NCBI RefSeq assembly: GCF_032118995.1
Contig: NC_092650.1
Location: 13,328,501-13,392,500, forward strand
Reading direction: 5' to 3'
Source of the DNA: Asterias amurensis
Taxonomy: Eukaryota > Echinodermata > Asteroidea > Forcipulatida > Asteriidae
DNA: 64,000 nucleotides
Position numbers and translations under genes: made by a program. Of the stretch, positions 24,553-35,618 are shown one piece after another. The notes beneath the pieces are model-generated. The model did no database searches, was not told the origin of the DNA, and was given only the letters and a program-made list of their open reading frames with translations. Within the stretch, counting starts at the first letter, position 1. Each line of letters begins with the position of its first letter.

Positions 24553-25244
24553 CTAGAACCAGGGATATAAGGGATCCCATGGAAGTCCCAGCTGTCTGCT
24601 CGTAGTACTTGCCCTGGAATTGAAAACAACTTGAGGAACAAATGTGTAAAGCAAATCATGAATTTGGTCAGGTGAAAGAACAGTACGATCAGGGAGGGAT
24701 GGGTCATGTGATAATCTCTCCTTGGCCAAGAAGCAAGCTTCATCAGTGGGCACGTTGGTGAAGAGAGATTCCACATCAAAACTTACCAAGATATCAGTGG
24801 GTTGTAGGGTTTCTGAAAAGCGTGTTGACTACGGAGGTGAACTGGTGGCCGTAAGGATATAGGAGATCCTGTGGGTTGCCCAGGGGCGCAATTGAATTGA
24901 GATATAGGAGATCTCATCTTCTTGGAGGGTGCGCGATTGAAGTGAGATATAGACGATCTCTGCTTCTGGTGGTATAACTTGTGGAACTTGGCTATCTGCT
25001 TCCTGCGGGCGGTCGCGAAGGCATGCTGGCTGAATGAACTGGAGAGGGCGCTGATCTTGGAGAAATCTTTCGGGTGTAGGGAGGTAAGCAGTTCCTGCTC
25101 GGTGTGAGTGATATCATGATCTAGACCGGCTAGAGATGATCTGGTGGATGATATCTGCTCCTTGAGAAGGGCATAACTGGCGGCTTGAAGGATGGACGAA
25201 GAACGGCAAGTCAAGGCCCGAATCAAGCTACGCTTACGTTCCAT
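24553..25244 (-). mobile_element. Penelope-like RT fragment, copy A
   Basis: The frame 25244-24783 starts 'MERKRSLIRALTCRSS' and continues into an overlapping frame 24789-24553 with RT motif 'VSFDVESLFTNVP' and 'LSPDQIHDLLYTF'. This is the N-terminal and early palm region of Penelope-like RTs. The shift between the two frames breaks the protein. After the palm start a second frame change loses motif B. The catalytic Asp of motif A is kept in this copy. The fragment ends at the junction with the BEN-like segment. Confidence 0.75.
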
Positions 25245-25639
25245 ATGCTTTCATCATATCCATAATTTACTTAAAGCCATTAGACAGATCTACAGAAGGT
25301 ACTAGTGAAAGACTTCCCTCGAAATATTATTCCATAAAATGCTTTACGCTTTTGAGAAAACATTAAAAGAAGAATAACAGATTTATTTTAAACACATGTC
25401 ATGACACGACGAAACGTGAAGGGTGGGTTTCCCTGTTATTTTTTCCCAACTCCGAAAATCGATTGAGGCTAATTTTCACAGGTGTGTTATTTGACAAGTT
25501 GTGATAAAAAAATGGTGTGGTTGATATAATAAAAAGGGGGAACTAACTTAAATTCAACCTTACTTTTGATCTCTTCAGCCTCCTACAACCTTCATCTATA
25601 GCTGCCACACACTGTTTTTTCCAATACATATCATACATG

Positions 25640-26130
25640 TAGGACCTTGGTGAAACTGAGGCACACGCACTGATAGCTTTTTTTAACAAAGTTCATTCGT
25701 GTGGCGTCTAGTCTATTTATCCCTTTCACTCCACGGCAATTTGACGAAGCCGTTTCCTCTTCTGTGAATAGTTGACGGACAAGCAGCAGTGCCAGGTTGG
25801 GGATGGATGAGCTTGTCTTTCTTAGAGCAAAAATCTTTGTCGGCGACATGTCAAAATTATTCTCTGGAACTTACTTTTTGGGGTGTCTCCTCATTGTCTA
25901 CTATGTGGGCCTCTTCATCATGATGGTCGGAAAACATTGTGCTGCTCTGGCATGTCTGATCTGCATCGAGTAAAGTAAGGATTTGCCTCGGCATTCTCTG
26001 GTTATGCTCCGGTCGTCGCTGGTGTGGAGGTCCTGTCCTGTTAGAGGGAGGTCATCAAGCCTAGGACATCTAGGATCTAGGACGTTCGCCCTATGGGCCA
26101 AAGTCACTAGGGTGGAGACTCTTGTCAAAG
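25640..26130 (-). pseudogene. Acidic linker and BEN-like segment, copy A
   Basis: A minus-strand frame gives 'RMPRQILTLLDADQTCQSS' and the acidic 'HDEEAHIVDNEETPQK', ending at a GTAAGT that looks like a splice donor. Just downstream (25849-25640) comes 'LALLLVRQLFTEEETASSN' followed by 'RLDATRMNFVKK', resembling a BEN domain core. In copy A the BEN-like frame is open across the position where copies B and C carry an extra base. It could be an exon pair of a BEN-domain gene; no complete gene could be assembled. Confidence 0.4.
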
Positions 26131-26184
26131 GACCTTTTTGGGGGCATGGAACAGTTCCTGAAGCCATACTTCCCTAACGTCATG

Positions 26185-26230
26185 TTATGTCATGTCATGT
26201 CATGTCGTCATGTCATGTCATGTCATGTCG
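26185..26230. repeat. (CATGT)n pentanucleotide repeat
   Basis: Tandem TCATG units with two interruptions, about 46 bp, just outside composite copy A. Confidence 0.8.
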
Positions 26231-26239
26231 GCACATTAT

Positions 26240-26600
26240 AAGTTATCACACAAGCGCGAGTGGAATACGAAAAAATATTGCACTTCTGCGAGGCCAAAGG
26301 CCAAGTTGGATATGGGCTGCAGACGCGCTATATTTTTCCGTATTCCACGAGCGCGAGTGTGATAACGAATTTATCTTCCAGCCTCATTAAGTCAATGAGG
26401 TTAGGTTATGTTTTTGTTTTTGGTTTTGCACGCGCAAAGTTTAGAATGTAATTTGTGCACTGACCGTATGCGGAGCGTGACGCATTGACACTCACAATAC
26501 GCAGAGTGCAATATAAAAAAATGGGAGAAGGTTAATGTCTGATATCAAACTACGGTTCAAGCATCTGATTGGAGGATTAGCTCGTACTGCAAGATAACAT
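26240..26600. repeat. Foldback element, family 3
   Basis: Inverted arms GCGCGAGTGGAATACG / CGTATTCCACGAGCGCG flank 'GAGGCCAAAGGCCAAG'. Downstream 'TTTGCACGCGCAAAGTTTAG' and 'GTGCACTGACCGTA' are shared with the copy near 37100-37650. Confidence 0.7.
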
Positions 26601-26691
26601 GTCATGTCACGCCACATCACGCAAAGTGTATAAACCGGCCAATCATAAATTTATTTCCTGAAACAATTAACATCAAGGTAAATTGTCTTAC

Positions 26692-26882
26692 CTGAGAATT
26701 CCTCTTGACCAGGTCGTCTTATGTGTCTTGTTCTTCAAGACGACCTCTTTCTTGTCATTCCAGTCACCTCGGTATGGAGTAGAGATATCTTCCATCTTTA
26801 AGGTGTACACCCCACTTGGCCGGCATGCAACACCTAGTATTGTATGGGTGAGTGCAACCCGCATGCCGATTCTTTCTAGGTC
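26692..26882 (-). other. Candidate coding exon of unknown family
   Basis: An uninterrupted minus-strand frame reads 'ERIGMRVALTHTILGVACR', 'VYTLKMEDISTPYRGDW' and 'KTHKTTWSRGILR', then GTAAGA, a good donor. The composition is protein-like and it abuts the copy B tail. It is probably an exon of the multicopy BEN-associated protein or another element; no domain recognised. Confidence 0.35.
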
Positions 26883-28377
26883 TTAAAATGTGTGTCCAGC
26901 TTTGCGGTGGAACTTTCCTTGGCCTCATACACAAATAATAGCAAAATATTTTAATTATACATGTAGACACAGTTTAAACAATGGTTTGAATATCTCTTTT
27001 GAAGATGGGGTGGTCTTGGTTTTGTTGTTTAAGAAAGTCAGTGGCTCTCTTCTCTCTTTCGCTTGAGGCCTTTGCCCGGAGCTTGCTTCGGTCTTGAAAA
27101 GAAACTAAACAGCTTCTTCGGAGGGTGCGCGATTGAAGTGAGATATAGACGATCTCTGCTTCTGGTGGTATAACTTGTGGAATTTGGCTATCTGCTTCCT
27201 GCGGGCCGTCGCGAAGGCATGCTGGCTGGATGAACTGGAGAGGGCGCTGATCTTGGAGAAATCTTTCGGGTGTAGGGAGGTTAGCAGTTCCTGCTCGTTG
27301 TGAGTGATGTCATGATCTAGACCGGCTAGAGATGATCTGGTGGATGATATCCGCTCCTTGAGAAGGGCAGAACTGGCGGCTTGAAGGATGGACGAAGAAT
27401 GGCGAGTCAAGGTTCGAATCAAGCTACGCTTACGTTCCATAAGCTTTCATCATATCCATAATTTACTTAAAGCCATTTGACAGATCTACAGAAGGTAATA
27501 GTGAAAGACTTCCCTTGAAATATTATTCCATAAAATGCTTTAGGCTTTTGAGAACACATTAAAACAATTTTCGTTTCTCGATATCGAGAATAACAGATTT
27601 ATTTTAAACACATGTCATGACACGGCGAAACGTGAAGGGTGGGTTTCCCCATTATTTTTTCCCAACTCCGAAGACCGATTGAGGCTAATTTTCACAGGTG
27701 TGTTATTTGATAAGTTGTGATAAAAAAAAATGGTGTGGTTGATATAATAAAAAGGGGGAACTAGCTTTGATTCAACCTTACTTTTGATCTCTTCAGCCTC
27801 CTACAACCTTCATCTATAGCTGCCACACACTGTTTTTGTCCAATACACATCATAGGACCCCGGTGAAACTGAGGCATACGCACTGATAGCTTTTTTTAAC
27901 AAAGTTCATTCGTGTGCCGTCTAGTTGATTTTTTCCCTTTCACTCCACGGCAATTGGGCGAAGCCATTTCCTCTTCTGTGAAAAGTTGACGGACAAGCAG
28001 CAGTGCCAGGTTGGGGATGGATGAGCTTGTCTTTCTCAAAGCAAAATTCTTTGTCGACGACATGTAAAAGTTGTTCTCCGGAACTTACTTTTTTGGCAGT
28101 GTCTCCTCATTGTCTACTATGTTGGCCTCTTCATCATGATGGTCGGAAAGCGTTGTGCTGCTCTGGCATGTCTGGTCTGCATTGAGTAAAGTAAGGATTT
28201 GCCTCGGCATTCTCTGGTTATGCTCCGGTCGTCGCTGGTGTGGAGGTCCCGTCCCGTTAGGGGGAGGTCATCAAGCCTAGGACATCTAGGGCGTTCGCCC
28301 TATGGGCCAAAGTCACTAGAGAGGAGACTCTTGTAAATTGATCAAGGACGGTGCGCAGCCCGCTATCCAGACAATGG
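26872..28377 (-). repeat. Composite BEN/Penelope repeat, copy B (internally deleted)
   Basis: The C-terminal tail block (26872-27118) joins directly to the Penelope N-terminal segment (27440-27119). The RT palm and second BEN-like segment present in A and C are missing. The spacer and frameshifted BEN-like block follow up to 28377. The end 'CGCTATCCAGACAATGG' is shared with copy C. Confidence 0.75.
27119..27440 (-). mobile_element. Penelope-like N-terminal fragment, copy B
   Basis: Minus-strand frame starting 'MERKRSLIRTLTRHSS' with 'KQIAKFHKLYHQKQR' near its end, almost identical to copies A and C. It is cut before any RT motif by the internal deletion. Confidence 0.75.
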
Positions 28378-28558
28378 GGCCTCATTCCTTAAACCATCTC
28401 AGCTTCCTGGGGAGTATACAGGCTGTGCGAAAATTATATGCGCTACATGGCTAAACCATCACAAGAACCATCTCTGCCCTCACAGGTACCCATTTACCCC
28501 TGGGTTGAGAGAAGCAATTATAGTTAAGTGTCTTGCTCAGGGACATCTGTTAACATCT
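28345..28558 (-). repeat. SINE fragment between copies B and C
   Basis: Shares 'CCTGGGGAGTATACAG', 'CAAGAACCATCTCTGCCC' and 'AAGTGTCTTGCTCAGGGACA' with the fuller element at 40250-40613; the tRNA-like end is missing. Confidence 0.7.
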
Positions 28559-28665
28559 GAAATGAATATGGCGGGTTTACTGGAATTAATCATACAGCTC
28601 AAATAATCACAATACATGTACAAACATAAAAGGTTATTTATGAAAATGACGACAAGTTTAAAACA

Positions 28666-28831
28666 ATAGATCGATCCATTACGCCCCGCCTCCTTACCAG
28701 TTGACCAATCACAGCCGCGAAACCCGATCACCATTTGTGCAAAGATCACCAAACGGTTCAAATGGTGATCAGATTTCGCGGTTGTGATTGGTCAATGATA
28801 ATTGGGCCTGGCTTAATGGATCGGTGTAATA
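28666..28831. repeat. Foldback MITE inserted in copy C
   Basis: Ends ATCGATCCATTACGCC and, inverted, GGCTTAATGGATCGGTG, with long inner arms ('CAATCACAGCCGCGAAA' / TTTCGCGGTTGTGATTG). Copy A has the uninterrupted site at about 23785, which fixes the insertion. Confidence 0.85.
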
Positions 28832-28849
28832 TGTCCCAGCAACACAATT

Positions 28850-29589
28850 AAAAGCTCAGTTTGGCTGCCACTTTCCTACATTTGCCGTTTATTGAATCGC
28901 GCAAACTCTTTCTCCCCGACGCTGATGCAAAAGCCCCAGGAAATTCTATGCCTGCTTGGGACATAATCGCTTTAAGGGCTTCCTTGGTTACTACCGACCC
29001 ACCCTTGCATAGAACAGGGCCCCCATGATAATTGCAGATGGCAAGTTCATTGTCCGAAAACAGCTTTGATGTTAACTTGAGTACAAACTTGTTGACCGTG
29101 GAAATCCTTGTGTATCTCGTCGTAGGTTTCCCGGCTCATAGCGTGCACGGCTACTTCCGGCACCATGATCGTGACCTCCTGGTGGTCAAGCACCAAGTAC
29201 TTCGGTTCGGGCTTGTCGTCTGCAATGCCTAGGTGTTTCTTGATCTTTGACACATCTCCTGAGAGTTTTTTAAGTTCAGCCAAAATTAACTTGAGAGTTG
29301 CTGGTGGCACTTGGGATTGTGGGGCCTCTCTGTTATCCAGGCCTTCCTGGGCTGGGTGGATCGCGGTTGCTTCCGGGGCAGCATGGGTTGGGGGGAGCTG
29401 GATTGGCTCCGGGGCTTCCTGATTGATACGGGGGGAGCTTATCGGTTGCGTGTCCAAACCTTCCTCGGCTGTGGGGAACTCGATTGTGTCCAAACCTTCC
29501 TCGGCTGGGGGGAACTCGATTGTGTCCAGACCTTCCTCGGCTGGGTCAGAGATCAGCGGAGAGGAGTGATGAGGACTCGAACTCTTCAA
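28850..29589 (-). pseudogene. BEN-domain-like segment, copy C
   Basis: The frame 29589-29047 contains three 'AEEGLDTIEFP'-type repeats, a Pro-rich linker, 'LAELKKLSGDVSKIKKHLG' and 'VPEVAVHAMSRETYDEI'. The frame then breaks before the BEN-like core that is open in copy A. The core is still recognisable at DNA level down to about 28850. Copies A and C are thus damaged at different places. Confidence 0.45.
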
Positions 29590-30294
29590 TGAATATGTCA
29601 GCTAGAACCGGGGATATAAGGGATCCCATGGACGTCCCAGCTGTCTGCTCGTAGTACTTGCCCTGGAATTGAAAACAACTGGAGGAAACGCATGTGTAAA
29701 GCAAATCATGAATTTGGTCAGGTGAAAGAACAGTACGATCAGGGAGGGATGGGTCATGTGATAATCTCTCCTTGGCCAAGAAGCAAGCTTCATCAGTGGG
29801 CACGTTGGTGAAGAAAGATTCCACATAAAAACATACCAAGATATCAGTGGGTTGTAGGGTTTCTGAAAAGCGCGTTGACTACGGAGGTGAACTGGTGGCC
29901 ATATGGATATAGGAGATCCTGTGGGTTGCCCAGGGGCGCGATTGAATAGAGATATTGGAGATCTCATCTTCTCGGAGGGTGCGCAATTGAAGTGAGATAT
30001 AGACAATCTCTGCTTCTGGTGGTATAACTTGTGGAATTTGGCTATCTGCTTCTTACGAGCGGTCACGAATGCATGCTGGCTGAATGAACTGGAGAGGGCG
30101 CTGATCTTGGAGAAATCTCTCGGGTGTAGGGAGGAGTGCAGTTCCCGCTCGGTGTGAGTGATGTCATGATCTAGACCAGCTAGAGATGATCTGGTGGATG
30201 ATATCCGCTCCTTGAGAAGGGCAGAACTGGCGGCTTGAAGGATGGACGAAGAATGGCGAGTCAAGGTTCGAATCAAGCTACGCTTACGTTCCAT
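29546..30294 (-). mobile_element. Penelope-like RT fragment, copy C, motif A damaged
   Basis: The frame from 30294 ('MERKRSLIRTLTRHSS') runs to about 29850; an overlapping frame 29839-29546 carries the RT palm. Motif A reads 'VCFYVESFFTNVP' where copy A reads FDVESLF, so the catalytic Asp is replaced by Tyr. Motif B 'AGTSMGSLISPVLADIF' is present. The frame ends at 'IEEFESSS' before the YxDD motif C, exactly where the BEN-like segment begins. The RT cannot be active. Confidence 0.8.
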
Positions 30295-30749
30295 AAGCTT
30301 TCATCATATCCATAATTTACTTAAAGCCATTTGACAGATCTACAGAAGGTACTAGTGAAAGACTTCCCTTGAAATATTATTCCATAAAATGCTTTAGGCT
30401 TTTGAGAACACATTAAAACAATTGTCGTTTCTCGATATCGAGAATAACAGATTTATTTTAAACACATATCATGACACGGCGAAACGTGAAGGGTGGGTTT
30501 CCCCGTTATTTTTTCCAAACTCCGAAGACCGATTGAGGCTAATTTTCACAGGTGTGTTATTTGATAAGTTGTGATAAAAAAAAATGGTGTGGTTGATATA
30601 ATAAAAAGGGGGAACTAGCTTTGATTCAACCTTACTTTTGATCTCTTCAGCCTCCTTCAACCTTCATCTATAGCTGCCACACACTGTTTTTGTCCAATAC
30701 ACATTATAGGACCCCGGTGAAACTGAGGCATACGCACTGATAGCTTTTT

Positions 30750-31050
30750 TTAACAAAGTTCATTCGTGTGCCGTCTAGTTGATTTTTTCCCTTTCACTCC
30801 ACGGCAATTGGGCGAAGCCATTTCCTCTTCTGTGAAAAGTTGACGGACAAGCAGCAGTGCCAGGTTGGGGATGGATGAGCTTGTCTTTCTCAAAGCAAAA
30901 TTCTTTGTCGACGACATGTAAAAGTTGTTCTCCGGAACTTACTTTTTTGGCGGTGTCTCCTCATTGTCTACTATATGTGGGCCTTTTCATCATGATGGTC
31001 GGAAAGCGTTGTGCTGCTCTGGCATGTCTGGTCTGCATTGAGTAAAGTAA
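30750..31050 (-). pseudogene. Acidic/BEN-like segment, copy C (frameshifted)
   Basis: Minus-strand 'SSSIPNLALLLVRQLFTEEE' leads into a Lys-rich stretch with one extra A relative to copy A. This shifts the frame and ends the BEN-like core early. Copy B (27870-28190) carries the same change, so B and C are closer to each other here. Confidence 0.45.
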
Positions 31051-31353
31051 GGATTTGCCTCGGCATTCTCTGGTTATGCTCCGGTCGTCGCTGGTGTGGA
31101 GGTCCCGTCCCGTTAGGGGGAGGTCATCAAGCCTAGGACATCTAGGGCGTTCGCCCTATGGGCCAAAGTCACTAGAGTGGAGACTCTTGTAAATTGATCA
31201 AGGACGGTGCGCAGCCCGCTATCCAGACAATGGAGGGCTACCACCATCATATCAGCTGGGATTATGAATCCTTATCGCCGCCAGCGTGAGGTATCCGGAC
31301 AAGAGAAGCAAGAAGGACGATTTGCGCGTGTCAAAGCGAGACGCTGAGTCTAT

Positions 31354-31599
31354 TTACCTGTTTACCTCCTCCATTTTCCCCCGCGCTTTGTCGGCTAAAG
31401 GTAGTTTGGAAGAGGTTGACCCCCTGTCCACGGCCAGTTTGTCTAACGCGGAGTCTGGTAGGACCGGGGTCGAAAAATATTTATCGAAATTCCCTGGCGG
31501 GGACCGATAACATGAATCGGCCCGCTTGGGGTAAACAATCCAAGAAGAAGCTGATATAATGCCCTCTATGCAATCAGTACATACGCGGTCGAGTGGCAT
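31354..31599 (-). pseudogene. Retroelement-like ORF fragment
   Basis: About 81 codons with 'NFDKYFSTPVLPDSALDKL' and 'KLPLADKARGKMEEVNR'. The style recalls gag-like ORFs of tyrosine-recombinase or other retroelements, but I cannot assign it. It adjoins the end of composite copy C. Confidence 0.3.
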
Positions 31600-31779
31600 A
31601 GCCGGGAAAATATTCCCGCTCCTTGGAACAGGGCCTGTCCTCCTTTTAAACGATTGCCGTTCAACAAAGAGTCTTCCAGCATTCTCTGGTTAGCAAGACA
31701 GATCTCACGTGTGCGCTGTGCATAAGGGGCACACCTGCACGAGTCCTGAAATTCAAAGAAAACGACAAGCATTAAACAA

Positions 31780-31905
31780 AGTAATAATAATACACGGTTT
31801 TTATATAGCGCTTTTTCATGGGGTGTCTCAAAGCGCTTCCGACATTATTACCTCTGGTCACTGGGCCTTAAATTATTCCTTAAACCATCTCAGCTCCCTT
31901 CTCAA
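31780..31905 (-). repeat. SINE 3' fragment
   Basis: 'TTTTTATATAGCGCTTTTTC', 'CGCTTCCGACATTATTACC' and 'CTGGTCACTGGGCCTTAAA' match the end of the 40250-40613 element. Confidence 0.7.
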
Positions 31906-32179
31906 ACACAACTATAGAACTTCCTTACTAAGGTTTTCACTTAAATCCAGCACAACTATACACTTGGTTCTTCCATGAAAATGATAATAAAAAGGATTTA
32001 ACTTACGGTTGTTGATCGGGTCGTCCAACCTGTTTCCCTTGTTGCCGAAATTAAATATTGGGTGGATAAATGAAACCCTCCGCACTCAGCTGGCATAAAT
32101 TTAATCTGGCTGCAAAATAGAATCTGCTCGCAGAACATGTTCACTTAATAGTATGGGTTTTAAGGAACAGCTTGTACCT

Positions 32180-32228
32180 ATATCTGCAGCAGAACAGCAG
32201 AGCAGCAGAACAGCAGAGCAGCAGAACA
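32180..32228. repeat. Minisatellite, (AGCAGCAGAACAGC) type
   Basis: About three tandem units of AGCAGCAGAACAGCAG / AGCAGAACAGCAG in unique-looking sequence. Confidence 0.85.
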
Positions 32229-32825
32229 AAATGGCATGTACTCTTCACCACTGGAGACTCAACTGAATTCTTCCCACTATCCTTTCTCATATACTTCACA
32301 CACACTTCTATCTACAATCTATGAGCCGACACCCTGATCCTTTGTTATGATACACTTACCCCCAAGATTATGCAAATAAGCTGAAAGGTTAAACTTGAGG
32401 TTCACTGCTCCTCATGTTGGGTTATCCCCTCCGGGTCAAAAGTGTGCATACTGAATAATTAATATTGACCCCACACAACCATGGCCAATTGGGTCCCGGC
32501 ACCAAGCCCTTCATGAATATTTACACAAAGTTGAAAAGAACTTGAATAAATTTAGGCAGTATCTCTGAAGGAAAGGAATGAATATTCATAAACCTCCAAG
32601 CACTTGCATTTTTCTGTGACAAGACCTAAATGAATCGTGACCAATAGTGGTACGGTGCATTAGTACTTGGTTCAAGCATTTGTGTCCTTTTAAGCAAGGC
32701 ATTTTCCTCAGTTGTATTTTAAAGGGGGTCGTTTAATAAGCGTTCACCACCTTTGATGGAATACTTTCGGTACTGATGAAAAACTAGATCAACCTGTTGG
32801 TATCCCTTGTTATGGAGAGGAGCTG

Positions 32826-33170
32826 TTACAATACTGTAATATAGGCTTTGTGGTACTTGGCCTCAGCAGCTGCTAAATCATTACTAACACCATGTAACAC
32901 CTGCCGCAGGTCTTCATCACCTTTACACTCTGCAGTTTGGAATATGGTTTCACAGACTTGAAATGTACTAGCTGCTACCATCGATTTTACTTTCTGGTGT
33001 GTTAATTTCTTGCAGAATAAGCATTTGGTCCAGTCAGTTGGGACCGATTTAGACCTTGATGATCGTGACATTCCACTACTTTCACTTGAACCAATACTGT
33101 CGGTGGTGGAAACTTCTGATGGAGTCGGTGAAATGGCACATCTTTGTCTTTGAATCGTCTTAGTCTTCAT
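32826..33170 (-). pseudogene. Multicopy element-associated ORF, N-terminal fragment
   Basis: 114 codons, Ser-rich start then 'VPTDWTKCLFCKKLTHQKV' and 'NDLAAAEAKYHKAYITVL' before an early stop. A W-x-K-C-x-x-C motif followed by D-L-A-A-A-E-A-K-Y-H-K is typical of a large family of uncharacterised, probably transposon-linked proteins of marine invertebrates and fish. The family continues past the YHK motif, so this copy is truncated. The identification is from memory and inferential. Confidence 0.4.
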
Positions 33171-33284
33171 AGTTTAGGTGGAGTCCATCGAAGGCAAAGA
33201 GTGAATTACTCTCGCAATGCTCACAGAAGTTTACAAATCTGACATTAATCTGAAATCTGAACTAAGACATGTAAGAAGTATACA

Positions 33285-33352
33285 AAACATGCACTGTACA
33301 AAACATGCACTATACAAAACATGCACTGTGCACATGCACTGTGCACATGTAT
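33285..33352. repeat. Short tandem repeat, ACATGCACTGTACAAA type
   Basis: Units of AAAACATGCACT(G/A)TAC then CACATGCACTGTG repeat about five times. Confidence 0.75.
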
Positions 33353-33864
33353 ATAATTATACAAGTACGTCCCATGTCGATTGGTGTGCTCCACCTGAAC
33401 ATCCTCGCACGCTGGTAATCTATGCTTACTACACGTACATACAACTAATAAAAAATAGTCATTCAGTTTCCTGATTTACTGGGTATGAGGAAACATGCCT
33501 TGAACCATTTGCGAATCTTTCCAAGTTCAAATGTAAAACTATTATCGGACTTGTGAGGGCAGCATCTAATCTGCGAATTTCAAAATCAATGTCAGAAAAT
33601 AATTTTTGTCTCAAAAGGAGAAAATTATTTTTGTGACATCGTTTACCGATTTCTCAAAAAATACTTATTATTGAACACAACATACTTATCATTATTTTGA
33701 AAAGAGAACTACTTTAAGAACTAAGTCCAACCTTGGCAGTAAGTTTGCTTTGGTTTCACACTGGTTTTTGGTAGAATAAAAATGTGTGTGTACATGTAAT
33801 AGCTTACACATGTAACTGTATCAATAACTAAATTTAAATTTTCTTATCAGAGCCACCACTTCTA

Positions 33865-33960
33865 TGAACTATGTTTATTTCGCATTGTTATTTCCATTTC
33901 GCCTTGTTATTTCCGTTACATCTTGTTATTTCCATTTCGTCTTGGTATTTCCATTCCTGA
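33865..33960. repeat. 20-bp tandem repeat, about four units
   Basis: Units like TTCGCCTTGTTATTTCC recur with substitutions. Confidence 0.75.
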
Positions 33961-34032
33961 TATTTTTAATATTGTGCAAACCTTTACATTTTACTTGGTT
34001 CTCTAATCAGTTGATGCAAGTCTTAATGTAGG

Positions 34033-34483
34033 TTAAAGACACTGGACACACTATTGGTAGTTGTAAAAGACTAGTCTTATCACTTGGTGTATCTCAACAC
34101 ACATGTATGCATAAAATAACAAACCTGTGAAAATTGGTCCTCGAATTTGGGAGATAATAATGGATGAAAAAAATTCCTTGTCATATGAAGTTGTGTGCTT
34201 TCAGATTCTTGATTTAGATACCTCAATTCTAAAACTGAGGTCTAAATATCAAATTTGCAGAAAATTACTTATTTCTCGAAAACTACGTCACTTCAGAGGG
34301 ATCTGTTTCTCACAATGTTTTTACATGTATACTATCAACCTCTCCCCGTTATTTGTTGCTCGTAACCAAGTAAGGTTTTATTCTAATAATTATTTTGAGT
34401 AATAGTAATTACCAATAGCGCCAGTGCCATTAATGTCAGGCATGAGAAACTAACCAAGAAGTGACGTGTCCACTGCCTTTACG
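34033..34483. repeat. MITE family 1 copy with a rearranged end
   Basis: Starts TTAAAGACACTGGACACA and ends GTGTCCACTGCCTTTA. About 60 bp of extra sequence sits before the right terminus. Confidence 0.75.
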
Positions 34484-34687
34484 TCTGAATTTTTGAAATG
34501 ATTAATTTTACAAAAACAAAAAATGTCTTAACATTTGGTACGTTTGTTTGAGTGGGCAAAGTGTTGTATTAATTATATGGTACTTGAAAGACTGCTGTCT
34601 CTTATTACATGTACGATGGGTTCAGTGCATCAAGCCCAAACCTTTTCCCCAGGATATTTCTTCTTATGTATTACCGCCATGAATGCT

Positions 34688-35063
34688 TAAAGCCATTATA
34701 CACTTTCAGTAAACAGTATTGTCCAAGTCCAACACTTCGTGTATCACAACTTCGTGTATCACAACTTATAATATAAAAATAACAAACCTGTGAAAATTTA
34801 GGCTCAATCGGTTGTCGTAGTCGAGAGAGAATAACAGGAGAACCAACTCTTGTTTCGGCACGTTTCGTCGTGTCATGACATGTGTTTAAAATAAACTTGT
34901 AATTCTCGCTATCAAGAATTGATATTGTTTTACTGTTTTCTCAAAAAGTAAAGCATTTCATGGAACAATATTTCAAGAGAAGTCTTTCACCATTACCTTC
35001 TGTAAACCCTGTAAATTATTTGTAAATCTGTGATCTGTGTACCAAAAGTGTGTAATGGCTTTA
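34688..35063. repeat. MITE, TAAAGCCATTACACACTTT family
   Basis: Ends TTAAAGCCATTATACACTTT and AAAGTGTGTAATGGCTTTAA are inverted repeats. Internal sequence ('GACATGTGTTTAAAATAAA') matches, reversed, the spacer in composite copies A, B and C, which therefore each carry a remnant of this MITE. Confidence 0.8.
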
Positions 35064-35618
35064 ATGTGCATTTGTGGGCTTTGTAAATTTACATTTTGGG
35101 TGTTTTTTTGTGGATACATGTAGTGTAATCTCTTTTTCTTTAACATTTGTGTGTTAACGATACAGGCGGTTCACACTCGAATGCGCCCTCTACAGTTTAC
35201 TCCAACAGGACAGATTTTATTAAAAGGGATCAATTAAAAACAAAATCACTCTTGCAACTTGGCTCATCACAGGAAGTTTGGTACCTTAAAAAGGCCAACT
35301 TGAATTACCTTTTCCTGAATGATGCTCTGTGACAATGGCCTCTCCTGGTCAAACTATTGAGGGCACACTTTTTTCCAATCATCCATATTTTAAGAAAGAG
35401 CAGAGTTTAGGGCAATTCCACAATTACTCAAGACAAATTTGCAACAATTCTTTGATTCTGAAACTTGATGCGTGTAATGGTGAAAGTTATTTTGTACAAA
35501 TCTGAACATATCAAGTTACAAAAAAACCACCACAGATAAATCAGTTGTGTAATATTTTTCATTAATTTATCATGACCTACTGTGGCATTGTCATCATCTT
35601 CATTGAAATAAAAAGACC

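Larger units (their letters stand above)
22019..26130 (-). repeat. Composite BEN/Penelope repeat, copy A (longest)
   Basis: In minus-strand order: an acidic-plus-BEN-like segment (26130-25640), a spacer with a MITE remnant (25630-25250), Penelope N-terminal and RT segments (25244-24553), a second BEN-like segment (24540-23802), then further charged open blocks down to about 22003. The same order recurs in copy C (31232-28560), and copy B (28377-26872) keeps only parts. Pairwise similarity is high across coding and non-coding parts, implying recent segmental duplication or repeated mobilisation. Confidence 0.75.
28560..31232 (-). repeat. Composite BEN/Penelope repeat, copy C
   Basis: Same order as copy A from the BEN-like upstream block (31050-30750) through Penelope RT (30294-29546) to the second BEN-like segment (29589-28850). 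A foldback MITE (28666-28831) has inserted in its distal end relative to copy A. Copy C stops where copy A continues into the 23.7-22.0 kb blocks. Confidence 0.75.

Noticed and set aside
25384..25420. CATGACACGACGAAACGTG considered as a hammerhead motif
   Set aside because: It has a GAAAC-like end but lacks the CUGANGA core and pairing stems.
35147..35332. Plus-strand frame after an acceptor-like site (GGSHSNAPSTVYSN)
   Set aside because: No recognisable domain, no partner exon and no conserved motif.
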